A program made the position numbers and the translations under genes. The notes below the pieces were generated by a model that worked only from the letters and a program-made list of their open reading frames with translations, ran no database searches and was not told the origin of the DNA. A DNA stretch of 64,000 bases, taken from IMG/VR virus record IMGVR_UViG_3300002835_000049, positions 1-64,000 of that record. The stretch is one strand, 5' to 3'. This DNA comes from a virus. Shown one piece after another: positions 13,627 to 21,041 of this stretch (position 1 is the stretch's first letter; each line of letters begins with the position of its first letter).

Positions 13627-13699
13627 TGTGAAAGGCGGGGTTCGAACCCGCACTCTTCCGGACCACAACCGGACGCTTTACCAATTCAGCTACAATCAC
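13627..13699 (-). tRNA. tRNA-His (GTG)
   Basis: Anticodon stem TCCGG/CCGGA with loop TTGTGGT (GTG), D-loop with GG and T-arm GCGGG-TTCGAAC-CCCGC. The acceptor GTGATTG/CTTTCAC has two internal T-T mismatches, and the discriminator reads A rather than the expected C, so charging may be weak. Confidence 0.82.
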
Positions 13700-13765
13700 C
13701 ATATAAAACCCCACTTCCCCGGCTTAACGGACCGAGTGCCATATAGGAGGTGTGGGGAAACCTCG

Positions 13766-13839
13766 CTCCTCAACCTGGGTTTGAACCAGGAACTTCCACT
13801 TTAACAGAGTGGCACTCTAACCAATTGAGTTATTGAGGA
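13766..13839 (-). tRNA. tRNA-Asn (GTT)
   Basis: Perfect acceptor TCCTCAA/TTGAGGA, anticodon stem CCACT/AGTGG with loop CTGTTAA (GTT), T-loop TTCAAAC and G discriminator. Confidence 0.93.
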
Positions 13840-13989
13840 ATATTTGACCACTATGTTATTTTGCGAACGTATGAAGCTCGTATCATTATTAAGTCATAGT
13901 AGTCCAAGGCGTTACGCACCCATCTGGTAACTTTACTTCTCTTGAGTCCGGGTAAGCGCTTACCAACTCGGGGGTTGTTTCCTTGTTTG

Positions 13990-14062
13990 TGGGGACTACC
14001 GGTTACGCTCCGGTCTCCTTGATTCTTCAGACCAATGCTTTCACTAGATTAGCTTAATCCCC
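13990..14062 (-). tRNA. tRNA-Phe (GAA) with rewired elbow
   Basis: Acceptor GGGGATT/AGTCCCC, anticodon stem TTGGT/ATCAA with loop CTGAAGA (GAA), D-loop AATCTAGTGAA without GG, and T-arm ACCGG-AGCGTAA-CCGGT. Confidence 0.87.
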
Positions 14063-14066
14063 AATT

Positions 14067-14202
14067 AAAATGATGGTGAGATACCCGTTTCGTCTCACTC
14101 TTGACTGCTTCTTCAGTTTTACTGTGCACAGGCAGAGGGTTATAATTTCGTTTGTTGTAATCAGAATTGTCGACATTCTTTCATACAGAAATTCATCATT
14201 TT
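14067..14202. ncRNA. inter-tRNA segment closed by a 9-bp stem
   Basis: AAAATGATG (14067-14075) pairs perfectly with CATCATTTT (14194-14202), and GTGAGA/TCTCAC forms an inner hairpin next to it. The stem spans the whole gap between tRNA-Phe and tRNA-Tyr, so it could be a processing element or a separate RNA. Confidence 0.4.
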
Positions 14203-14203
14203 G

Positions 14204-14284
14204 TGGGACACTATGGAATCGAACCATACCCTACTACAGAACGGTGTTACAGACCGCTTATCACACCAGTGACTGAAGCATCCC
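14204..14284 (-). tRNA. tRNA-Tyr (GTA)
   Basis: Acceptor GGGATGC/GTGTCCC, anticodon stem GCGGT/ACCGT with loop CTGTAAC (GTA), T-loop TTCGATT and an extended variable region as in class II Tyr tRNAs. Confidence 0.88.
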
Positions 14285-14332
14285 AATTAATTTATTCTAT
14301 TTCACACGACCGGACTTTATCAGGATGTGGTT

Positions 14333-14405
14333 TTTACCTTGCAGGACTTGAACCTGCGTCTTATCGGCTCCCGCCGATTGTTCCACCAACCGCAACTAAA
14401 GGCTG
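14333..14405 (-). tRNA. tRNA-like, anticodon loop lacks T33
   Basis: T-arm GCAGG-TTCAAGT-CCTGC, D-stem GTTG/CAAT and anticodon stem ATCGG/CCGAT fit a 73-nt cloverleaf. However, the loop is CGGGAGC with G at position 33, and the acceptor CAGCCTT/AAGGTAA has only five pairs. GGA or GGG could be the anticodon. It is probably decayed. Confidence 0.5.
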
Positions 14406-14415
14406 AATAAATTTG

Positions 14416-14486
14416 TACCTCGTAGTGGAATCGAACCACTGCCATTTGCATGTAAAACAAATACGCTTCCATTACGCCAACGAGGC
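14416..14486 (-). tRNA. tRNA-Val (TAC)
   Basis: Acceptor GCCTCGT/ACGAGGT, anticodon stem TTTGT/GCAAA with loop TTTACAT (TAC), D-loop with GG and T-loop TTCGATT. Confidence 0.88.
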
Positions 14487-14551
14487 TGGCAAGAGGTTTA
14501 GGTATGGCTCACCTCTCTTTGACTGACGTCCTACCTTAACAGTCTAATTTG

Positions 14552-14623
14552 TACCGATGGGTGGTATCGAACCACCGACAACTTCCGTATGAAAGAAGTG
14601 CTCTACCACTGAGCTACATCAGT
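14552..14623 (-). tRNA. tRNA-Met (CAT)
   Basis: Acceptor ACTGATG/CATCGGT, perfect D-arm GCTC-AGTGGTA-GAGC, anticodon stem CTTCT/GGAAG with loop TTCATAC (CAT), and T-loop TTCGATA. Confidence 0.9.
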
Positions 14624-14677
14624 ATTGTGGTGGACATAGGCTCATCACCTACTCGTGGGTTTCCACCGAACCCCTCG

Positions 14678-14748
14678 TTGCCTATGAAAGTACTGACCTT
14701 CCTCCGATGCTGTCAAAGAGCATTGTACCACCTTTATACGAATAGGCA
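14678..14748 (-). tRNA. tRNA-Gln (TTG) with unusual T-loop
   Basis: Perfect acceptor TGCCTAT/ATAGGCA, D-arm GTA-TAAAGGTGG-TAC with GG, perfect anticodon stem ATGCT/AGCAT with loop CTTTGAC (TTG), and T-arm GGAAG-GTCAGTA-CTTTC. The T-loop keeps T55 and C56 but not T54 or A58. An outer 8-bp stem, ATTGTGGT (14624) with ACCACAAT (14775), encloses it. Confidence 0.82.
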
Positions 14749-14850
14749 AAATATTTTTTAGTTAAAGAACGGTTACCACAATTACGTTCGCTCCCGGATT
14801 CCCTCCGGAGATTCTTTTTTGGGTGTGGATTAAACTATTTAACTAACCCG

Positions 14851-14934
14851 AAGAGAGCGTGAGACTCGAACTCACAATGGTATCACCCATTATCACTTTT
14901 CAAGAGTGACCCCTCATCCCGCCGGATGCTCTCC
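14851..14934 (-). tRNA. tRNA-Ser (TGA)
   Basis: Acceptor GGAGAGC/GCTCTCT, anticodon stem TCACT/AGTGA with loop CTTGAAA (TGA), long variable arm around AATGGGTGATACCATT, and T-loop TTCGAGT. Confidence 0.92.
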
Positions 14935-14985
14935 ATTTTATTCTTACCAATATGTCAAATAACTAATTCCTTTATTTTGATGGGA

Positions 14986-15016
14986 CAAAGGTAATCCTTT
15001 TTTTCTAACTTCCAAA
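14986..15016 (-). promoter_or_regulatory. Bacteroidota-type promoter for the distal tRNA block
   Basis: Minus-strand TTTG (15013-15016), 19 bp, TACCTTTG (14986-14993), pointing at tRNA-Ser about 50 bp downstream. It is probably the main promoter of the second half of the belt. Confidence 0.82.
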
Positions 15017-15035
15017 CTTTTTTTAAAATAAATGT

Positions 15036-15072
15036 AAAAAAAAAATCCCGAACTTTTTGAGTTCAGGATTTT
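15036..15072 (-). terminator. hairpin terminator
   Basis: On the minus strand AATCCTGAAC and GTTCGGGATT pair around TCAAAAA and run into a T-stretch. It ends the transcript of the two small genes upstream. Confidence 0.75.
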
Positions 15073-15314
15073 GGTTATATTTTATGTTTAACTTTTATAT
15101 TGTCGTTAAATCATTTAATAAACTATCTGAACTTGTATGCGAAATACGCGGATACGAACAATTACTAAATTGTTGGTTCCAAATCACGACATTCATATGT
15201 TTATTAGTATTTTTCATTTTCTTTTTTTTGTGGTATCTCTACCTGTGTTTCTTATAATTATATCAAACTTACGAAAAGTTTATCAAAAGTCAAATATTTT
15301 TTTCATTTTTTTTA

Positions 15315-15581
15315 TTATACCAATTTTTTAATGATATTGGTTATTACAATTTCATCTTCAGATGACAGTAAATGTTTTGAATAGAACAGTTTACTTAATC
15401 CGTCTTTCCACTCATCATCTATTGTACTATTATGATTATTTGATGGTCTAACTTTCCCGTTAAACCTATCTAAATGACCATCTTCAACAAGAATCTCAAT
15501 TAATTCTATAATCTCACTATGAGAACACTCTGACACATATTCCGAAGGGTCAATGTCAATATCGGTACTAAAATCCGCCAT
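15315..15581 (-). CDS. hypothetical protein, 88 aa
   Basis: An acidic protein (MADFSTDIDIDPSEYVSECS) that is helical in its central part. It lies 3 nt after the gene upstream and before a terminator, so it is the last gene of a two-gene unit. The family is seen in Bacteroidota phages without a known function. Confidence 0.75.
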   Translation of the reverse strand: MADFSTDIDIDPSEYVSECSHSEIIELIEILVEDGHLDRFNGKVRPSNNHNSTIDDEWKDGLSKLFYSKHLLSSEDEIVITNIIKKLV

Positions 15582-15584
15582 AAT

Positions 15585-15848
15585 TTATAAATTTTCTAAT
15601 CTGTTAATAATTTTTGTTACTTCTTCTTTTGTGTTCCATCCCGATACATTGTCACCATCTTCAAACGGAACAAATTTATCAAGAGTTTTATAAAACGCAG
15701 CAACTTCAAAAGTCGTTACACCATCCCCATACACTCCATCACCTCCAACAACAGAAACTTCAATATCGTTTCCTAAATCCAATTTTGCTTGAACTCCATT
15801 TCGTATAAAAAATGTTGGTTTAAACTCTAAATCGTCAAATGTTTTCAT
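15585..15848 (-). CDS. hypothetical protein, 87 aa
   Basis: A beta-rich protein with DIEVSVVGGDGVYGDGVTTF and the ending WNTKEEVTKIINRLENL. It is the first gene after the promoter at 15853-15883, with almost no leader. No function is known to me. Confidence 0.75.
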   Translation of the reverse strand: MKTFDDLEFKPTFFIRNGVQAKLDLGNDIEVSVVGGDGVYGDGVTTFEVAAFYKTLDKFVPFEDGDNVSGWNTKEEVTKIINRLENL

Positions 15849-15852
15849 AGGA

Positions 15853-15883
15853 CAAAAGTAATATAAATTATTTAATAAACAAA
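15853..15883 (-). promoter_or_regulatory. Bacteroidota-type promoter
   Basis: Minus-strand TTTG (15880-15883), 19 bp, TACTTTTG (15853-15860), ending 4 bp before the ATG at 15848, so the transcript would be nearly leaderless. Confidence 0.7.
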
Positions 15884-16006
15884 ATTTATTTTAAAAAAGT
15901 TTTAGGCAACAAAAAGATGTCCGAAGACATCTTTCTGCTAGATGTGGTATTTTCCCCTTTCTTTTTAAATGGTTAATACCATCCGGTTTCTACACCGGAG
16001 GTAAGT

Positions 16007-17650
16007 TTACTTACTTAACACTTTTTCTTTCATTTTATCGGTAGCTGTCTCTATTTTATTTTTAACACCACCTAATAGGGGACATATAAGAGTAGATAAA
16101 TTTCTCTCAACAGATTGTCCGAAATCGGAATTTTCTACCATCTCAGCTAATGAGTTTCTTAATATATCATAAAAAGGACCTGTCATACCAACAGATTTTT
16201 TAATTTTATCAGCCGCCTCTTCAACAATTGATTTTGTTAAAACAGGTACTAAAAAATTACAATTAGTTAATTTACCTATATCGGCAACATCTACGTTACC
16301 TATTGCTTTAACAACTATACCACCAATCCATCCATCAGTATCTAACGGTGTTAATTTAGTAATAAGTTGTTTTGCCAAATATTCTTTAAAGTATTGGAAT
16401 GTTCCTTCTGCACCAGTTCCGAATAATCCTTTTAATGCGTCCCAAAATTGTTCGTTAATTAATTGTTCACTAAACCCTTGAGAATTTAAATAATTTGATT
16501 CAATTAATATTTCATTAAAGAATTTATCTCTTTGAGATTCTGTTTTAAGTTCTCTATTCTCAATTAAAAATTTGGTTCTATTTCCAATGATATTAGATTC
16601 TGTAATTAAATTTTGTTTTTTAAGTTTAGAACTTTCCGCTAAACTATCTTTAATGATTGATTTTAATTCTTTTTTCATTGATTCGTTTTGTATTCCACCT
16701 ATATGGAAAATGTAAGGACTTGGTGTTGGTAAATATTTTCTTTTATCACCTCTTAATAATTTCACAATGAAGTCAAATCTTAATTTATTTCTAAATAATT
16801 TGAAAGGATTTTTATCATCAGGAACACCTGGATAATCAGCTTTATCTATTCCGGAGAAACTATTGTACTTACCACTACCATAACAACTATTAATCTGACC
16901 TTGCATTTTTAAAACATCGGGTCTTGATGGTAAATTATTGTACGCGTATTGGAAAGCTGAATTTAAATAAGTTTTTAATATGGTATTACAAGTTGTTTCA
17001 TCTAATTTCATATCCACAGTAGTTGGAGTTTCCATTGATGCTTGTGGTAAATAAATTGAGATATTCTTCCAACCATAATCAGAATTTATTTGTTCTGGTG
17101 ATGTACCATCATATTTGATTTGTAAATCAGAAGTTTTAGCCGGTAATGACCAATCAATAGAAATTTCCCTATTTTCCACATCTTTACCTACTTTTTTCTT
17201 TAATAAATTTGTGTCTTGAAATACATTAGTTAGTACTTCATTCCATTTTTGGAATATATCTGACACAGCACCTCGTTCAATTAATCCTTGTAATGTTGTT
17301 GTAATTTGTTTTGCTTTTTCAGCATCGTTAGAGGTTAACCCAAAATTGGATAAGATGACACTATTTTTTGTTTGATTTTGATTCGTTGAATCGACTTGAG
17401 AACAAGACCATTTTTTTTGAAGTTTAGTTACTAAATTTTTAACTACACCATTTTCATAAAAGAATACTGTTTCACCTTTTTTATTTTTACCACTAACAAC
17501 ACTTACACCACTAGTAGTCTTTTTTGGTTGGATTCCCGGGTCAATGTCAAACCAAGTATTATATACATCAAAACATTTATACTTAACTGATTGAGTTAAA
17601 TCAAATTTTTGAGGGTTACTTTGTTCTGAAATTATTTTTTTATTTTTCAT
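16007..17650 (-). CDS. large tagged protein, 547 aa, candidate virion protein
   Basis: The N-terminus MKNKKIISEQSNPQ carries the I-S-E-Q ending seen in other tagged proteins. The first 300 residues are mixed alpha/beta. Residues about 330-400 contain repeated processing-like sequences (LAES, LITES, LIEN, LIES, INEQ). The C-terminal third is helical and weakly hydrophobic (WIGGIVVKAIGNVDVADIGK). No known fold is recognised. Because of the multiple L/I-x-E sites, cleavage by a prohead-type protease is a reasonable hypothesis. The gene lies directly downstream of the PG-binding protein gene. Confidence 0.8.
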   Translation of the reverse strand: MKNKKIISEQSNPQKFDLTQSVKYKCFDVYNTWFDIDPGIQPKKTTSGVSVVSGKNKKGETVFFYENGVVKNLVTKLQKKWSCSQVDSTNQNQTKNSVILSNFGLTSNDAEKAKQITTTLQGLIERGAVSDIFQKWNEVLTNVFQDTNLLKKKVGKDVENREISIDWSLPAKTSDLQIKYDGTSPEQINSDYGWKNISIYLPQASMETPTTVDMKLDETTCNTILKTYLNSAFQYAYNNLPSRPDVLKMQGQINSCYGSGKYNSFSGIDKADYPGVPDDKNPFKLFRNKLRFDFIVKLLRGDKRKYLPTPSPYIFHIGGIQNESMKKELKSIIKDSLAESSKLKKQNLITESNIIGNRTKFLIENRELKTESQRDKFFNEILIESNYLNSQGFSEQLINEQFWDALKGLFGTGAEGTFQYFKEYLAKQLITKLTPLDTDGWIGGIVVKAIGNVDVADIGKLTNCNFLVPVLTKSIVEEAADKIKKSVGMTGPFYDILRNSLAEMVENSDFGQSVERNLSTLICPLLGGVKNKIETATDKMKEKVLSK

Positions 17651-17675
17651 CTTATTAATTTATATATTTTTTTAA

Positions 17676-18476
17676 TTAAACACCTCCTTGGTTAGTCACT
17701 AAATCTTGTGAAGTATCAATTGTTTCATCTGGGTTTGGAGCTGAAGCTGGTGGTGTTGTACTCATATTACATATTTTAGTAATATCTGCATCAGTAAAAC
17801 CATTATTATAACCTTTTGCTTGTAAAGCTGCTTGTGTTTTAGGTCCAAAAAACCCATCAGGTTTAAGTCCTAAACAACCTTGTATTTGTATTATAGCGTT
17901 TGATTTACACCCTTTAGTGTAAGTCCCTTTACAAAATTTGTAAGAACTTTTAGGTTTACCACCTACCGCCGGTTTTTCACCAACCGGAGATGTTCTTTTT
18001 TTTGTTAAACAAAACCCTTTTAATTCGTTTTGGATTGATTTAATTAACTTTGATTTAATATCGTTAAATTGTGGTTCTCCTTCTTCCGTTGATGATTGGA
18101 TAAGACCCATTAGGTCCTTATTTTTCATATCTGAACCGCTAATAGATGCTAATGTTGTAAAATAATCTAAAAGATTCCCCGATTTGGTAGCTTTCATGTA
18201 TAGATTAATTTTACTTAAAAGACAACTACCATCTTCGTATACTTTCCCAAACACTTGGTTATTTAAAATATCTTGAACATCTTGTAAATCAGAACTTTGC
18301 ACATCCCCCATAAATTGTTGGTAAATACTGTGTGTTATGTCGGCGGCATCGCTAGGGTTGACCTGTTCAAGAATTATTTCAGTATTTTCTTTTAAAGTCT
18401 TTGTATTATCGTATTTCATCATAAGAAGAACTCTTTTAAGAGCATCGTTCCCCTCGTTTAAATTAAATTTTTCCAT
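17676..18476 (-). CDS. tagged protein with peptidoglycan-binding domain, 266 aa
   Basis: An N-terminal helical region ends in EIILEQVNPSD (about residues 32-42), again an L-x-E-Q type sequence. A central helical region (45-160) is followed by a PG_binding_1-like domain: SNAIIQIQGCLGLKPDGFFG and PKTQAALQAKG (about 190-225). The tail is Pro/Thr/Asp rich. Four or more Cys suggest disulfides outside the cytoplasm. It could anchor a virion part to the cell wall during entry. It precedes the 547-aa gene by 25 nt. Confidence 0.82.
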   Translation of the reverse strand: MEKFNLNEGNDALKRVLLMMKYDNTKTLKENTEIILEQVNPSDAADITHSIYQQFMGDVQSSDLQDVQDILNNQVFGKVYEDGSCLLSKINLYMKATKSGNLLDYFTTLASISGSDMKNKDLMGLIQSSTEEGEPQFNDIKSKLIKSIQNELKGFCLTKKRTSPVGEKPAVGGKPKSSYKFCKGTYTKGCKSNAIIQIQGCLGLKPDGFFGPKTQAALQAKGYNNGFTDADITKICNMSTTPPASAPNPDETIDTSQDLVTNQGGV

Positions 18477-18536
18477 ATTATTGTTTTGTTATAAATATCG
18501 TTATAAATATAAATATTATTTTACCTTAATAAACCA

Positions 18537-18779
18537 TTAATTTAATGGGTTCGCTTTCCCCCTCGTTAAGCCTGATTCCCATTTTTCACCTTTCAAACCT
18601 AGTCTATTGGCTTTACCTCTAACTAAACCGGTTTCCCATTTTGTTACGGTATTGGTTGAGCCACCACCAGAACTGGCACCATCTACGGGAGCCTCTTCTT
18701 GTTCCCCAAGTTCTTCATTTGAATTTGTTGTTGTAAATTCTTTCATTAAAGAAATAATACGGTCAATATCTGTAATCAT
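18537..18779 (-). CDS. small tagged protein with duplicated KW-x2-GL-x-RGKAN motif
   Basis: The 80-residue protein has an N-terminal helix (MITDIDRIISLMKEF), a Gly-Glu-Gln-Glu segment at about 25-28, a Gly/Ser linker, then two copies of a 16-residue unit: KWETGLVRGKANRLGL and KWESGLTRGKANPLN. The basic repeats after an acidic, cleavable-looking leader suggest a DNA- or wall-binding peptide released by processing. This is inference. Confidence 0.75.
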   Translation of the reverse strand: MITDIDRIISLMKEFTTTNSNEELGEQEEAPVDGASSGGGSTNTVTKWETGLVRGKANRLGLKGEKWESGLTRGKANPLN

Positions 18780-18784
18780 ATTTG

Positions 18785-19093
18785 TTAAAATAATTGGGTA
18801 TCGGGTAACCTTTTAGGGTAAATTAGGTAATATTCATTTAAAAATGATATTATTTCTTCCTCTTCAAAATCTTGGTCAAAAAACTCATCAAAATAGTCTT
18901 CCTCTTCTTCTTCATCTTCATAAAAATTATCGGAATTATTTTGGGTTAATACATATCCAAATGTTTTAGATTCTTCTAAATCTATTTGGTCTGTTCTAAT
19001 TTCATCCTCATTATCGGAATGAATTCTAAATGTAACTTCTAAAGTTTGTGATGTTTCGTTAATATAGAAAGACACCAATTCTTTAATTTCCAT
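18785..19093 (-). CDS. acidic hypothetical protein, 102 aa
   Basis: A short beta-rich N-terminus (EVTFRIHSDNEDEIR) is followed by a run of Asp, Glu, Tyr and Phe (about 58-85). It is flanked by two other acidic or tagged genes of the same unit. Unrecognised. Confidence 0.72.
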   Translation of the reverse strand: MEIKELVSFYINETSQTLEVTFRIHSDNEDEIRTDQIDLEESKTFGYVLTQNNSDNFYEDEEEEEDYFDEFFDQDFEEEEIISFLNEYYLIYPKRLPDTQLF

Positions 19094-19104
19094 ATTCTAT
19101 TAAT

Positions 19105-19728
19105 TTAATTATATTTCATAAATCTTTTGAACATATCCAAAGATTCGGTAATGTTTGAAATTATATCGTCTTGTTCACCTTGTTCAAATTCGTCAACCTC
19201 ATCTTCAAGACCAAATAAATCAATAATATTTAAATCAAAATCATCATCACTATCATCAGGATTGGTCAATGCCATTATATCATCGTCATTAAATAATTCA
19301 TCTTCTAACTCTTCAAAATCTTCATCATCTTCAAATGTTCCGTGTTCTAAATCATCATCTCCATCGCCAATCATATCTAATTGCTTACCAACTGAAACAT
19401 AATGTCCTTCATCTTCTTCACTTTCAAATGATTCTTCAGGAGCATTTGCTCCACCATAAGGAATGAACTGTTCGTTTTCTTCATCAGAGAATAATCCAGT
19501 ACTTTTTCCATCAGCATGCATCTCATTAATGTTCATATTTTTATATGATGAAACTTCACCCTTATTATTAACATTAATACCTTCTTTGTCGTTTGCGTAA
19601 TCTTGAGTGTATAATGGTTGTTGATTTGTTTGTGAATAATTCGTCACATATCCATCATAAATCTCTTTATGTTGGTCAAGGATATTATTTTTCTCCTCAT
19701 TTGTCATTTTAAAAAAATATGCATTCAT
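19105..19728 (-). CDS. very acidic protein, 207 aa, probable virion cargo or scaffold
   Basis: Starting at either Met1 or Met8 (MTNEEKNNILDQHKEIYDGY), the protein opens with a helix of the form EEKNxILxxHK, then a Gln/Asn/Tyr-rich part. The C-terminal half (about 120-190) is almost solid Asp and Glu. Such acidic, low-complexity proteins are common among scaffolding or internal head proteins, but no homology proves it here. Confidence 0.75.
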   Translation of the reverse strand: MNAYFFKMTNEEKNNILDQHKEIYDGYVTNYSQTNQQPLYTQDYANDKEGINVNNKGEVSSYKNMNINEMHADGKSTGLFSDEENEQFIPYGGANAPEESFESEEDEGHYVSVGKQLDMIGDGDDDLEHGTFEDDEDFEELEDELFNDDDIMALTNPDDSDDDFDLNIIDLFGLEDEVDEFEQGEQDDIISNITESLDMFKRFMKYN

Positions 19729-19759
19729 AATTTTTGGTTTTTATTTATAAATATATTGT

Positions 19760-20359
19760 TTAATGTAAGTATACATAATTTTCAAGAACTTTTGTTGAAT
19801 AAAGTCTGAGATATCTATTAATATTCTCTAACGAATCTTCCTTTTCCTCTGATTCCAAAACATTAATAACACCATTTATCATTTCTGATTGGGCTTGGTC
19901 AGCCAATTCTAAAACTTTGTTAAAGGCTTCTTCATTGTTAACCCCTTTATATTTAAATTCGTGCTCAATTCTTTCTTTACCCATATAAAGATATGGTGCA
20001 GACTCAAACATATTAACAATTCCCGATTTACTAACCAATTTAAGATATTTGTATAAAAATCCCATATTGAACAATTTAAATACTTTAGAATTTTTACTTA
20101 ATTTTTTTAAATTTTCCGCATCATCTTCCGTTATTCCTTGTTTTTTCTTTTGTTTTTTTAATGGTTCAAATCCCCACATATCCTCACCATCTATTAACAT
20201 TAATGTACTACCATTATCCCAATTAACACTATAATGGTCTTCACCAAATATATGTTGGGCCTTTGTCACCGTTCCATAAGTATTTACTGGTATAGAATAT
20301 TCTCCGGGCATATAGTGGAGACACACTCTATCTCCGACTTTTAATCTAGGATTTGACAT
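19760..20359 (-). CDS. hypothetical protein with N-terminal SH3/KOW-like domain, 199 aa
   Basis: From Met 20359 (MSNPRLKVGDRVCLHYMPGE) the first 60 residues form an SH3-like pattern: VGDRV, then GTVTKAQ, then YSVNWDNG, usual in proteins binding nucleic acid or proteins. A basic link (KKQKKKQG) joins it to a helical C-terminal domain of about 130 residues. The 24-nt longer frame adds an unlikely Asn-rich start. Confidence 0.75.
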   Translation of the reverse strand: MSNPRLKVGDRVCLHYMPGEYSIPVNTYGTVTKAQHIFGEDHYSVNWDNGSTLMLIDGEDMWGFEPLKKQKKKQGITEDDAENLKKLSKNSKVFKLFNMGFLYKYLKLVSKSGIVNMFESAPYLYMGKERIEHEFKYKGVNNEEAFNKVLELADQAQSEMINGVINVLESEEKEDSLENINRYLRLYSTKVLENYVYLH

Positions 20360-20411
20360 ATTTTTATTGTTTCTATTTAACAATAAATATAATTAAAGTA
20401 TTTATTATCAT

Positions 20412-21041
20412 ATGAAAAGGTTATTAATAATTAACGAACAACAAAAAAAATTGATTTTAACTGAATCAATCATTAATGAATTCACAAAATCTATAGAAGA
20501 AGGGTATGACTATACCTCTAAAGTATTGAAAGAAGTGAATGAAAATTATAAATTAAATTTTGAGTTTCTTATAACTTGGGGTGCTAGTATTGGGGGTTTT
20601 ATATCTCCGATAAGCGAATTTTTGCAAGGTAGATTCCCTGAAATGTCTGATTTGGATTTAAGTTTGGTCTTAACAGGTATTATTGCCGTTAATTTTATTG
20701 ATAATAGAAAAAGTGTAGAAAAAGTACTTAAACTAATTAGAGAGGAGGGGTTATCTGATATTTTTAAAGTTGGTTTAGATAAATCAATTGAGTTGAAAGA
20801 GGTTATGTTTAAATTTTTAGAGAGTTTGAATATAACATTATTTAAAATCACAAAAATGATGTCTTACGCTTTTATCATACCTATTTTAGTTATGTTATAT
20901 ACAATGGTGATAAATAAACAAATTAATGAGTCTGATGCTAAAGAAATAACTTTAAGAATTTTAGGTAGTGGATTAGTTAATGTTGGTGGAATTATGATAA
21001 AAGATTTAATTAGTAAATTAATTACTCGTTTTAAAAGTTAA
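20412..21041 (+). CDS. tagged membrane protein, 209 aa
   Basis: The N-terminus MKRLLIINEQQKKLILTES is a variant of the tag. Hydrophobic segments lie near residues 55-70 (WGASIGGFISPIS), 83-97 (SLVLTGIIAVNF) and 150-166 (YAFIIPILVMLYTMVI). Near the end is a Gly-rich amphipathic stretch (LGSGLVNVGGIMIKD). A membrane-active protein carried in the head or used in entry is one possibility. It runs opposite to its neighbours and overlaps the end of the next gene by 4 nt. Confidence 0.75.
   Translation: MKRLLIINEQQKKLILTESIINEFTKSIEEGYDYTSKVLKEVNENYKLNFEFLITWGASIGGFISPISEFLQGRFPEMSDLDLSLVLTGIIAVNFIDNRKSVEKVLKLIREEGLSDIFKVGLDKSIELKEVMFKFLESLNITLFKITKMMSYAFIIPILVMLYTMVINKQINESDAKEITLRILGSGLVNVGGIMIKDLISKLITRFKS

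Larger units (their letters stand above)
14935..15314. other. intergenic region upstream of the tRNA belt
   Basis: It holds the promoter at 14986-15016 and a terminator at 15036-15072. From 15075 to 15314 it is very AT-rich, and only low-complexity frames are seen, none of which I can support as a gene. Confidence 0.5.
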
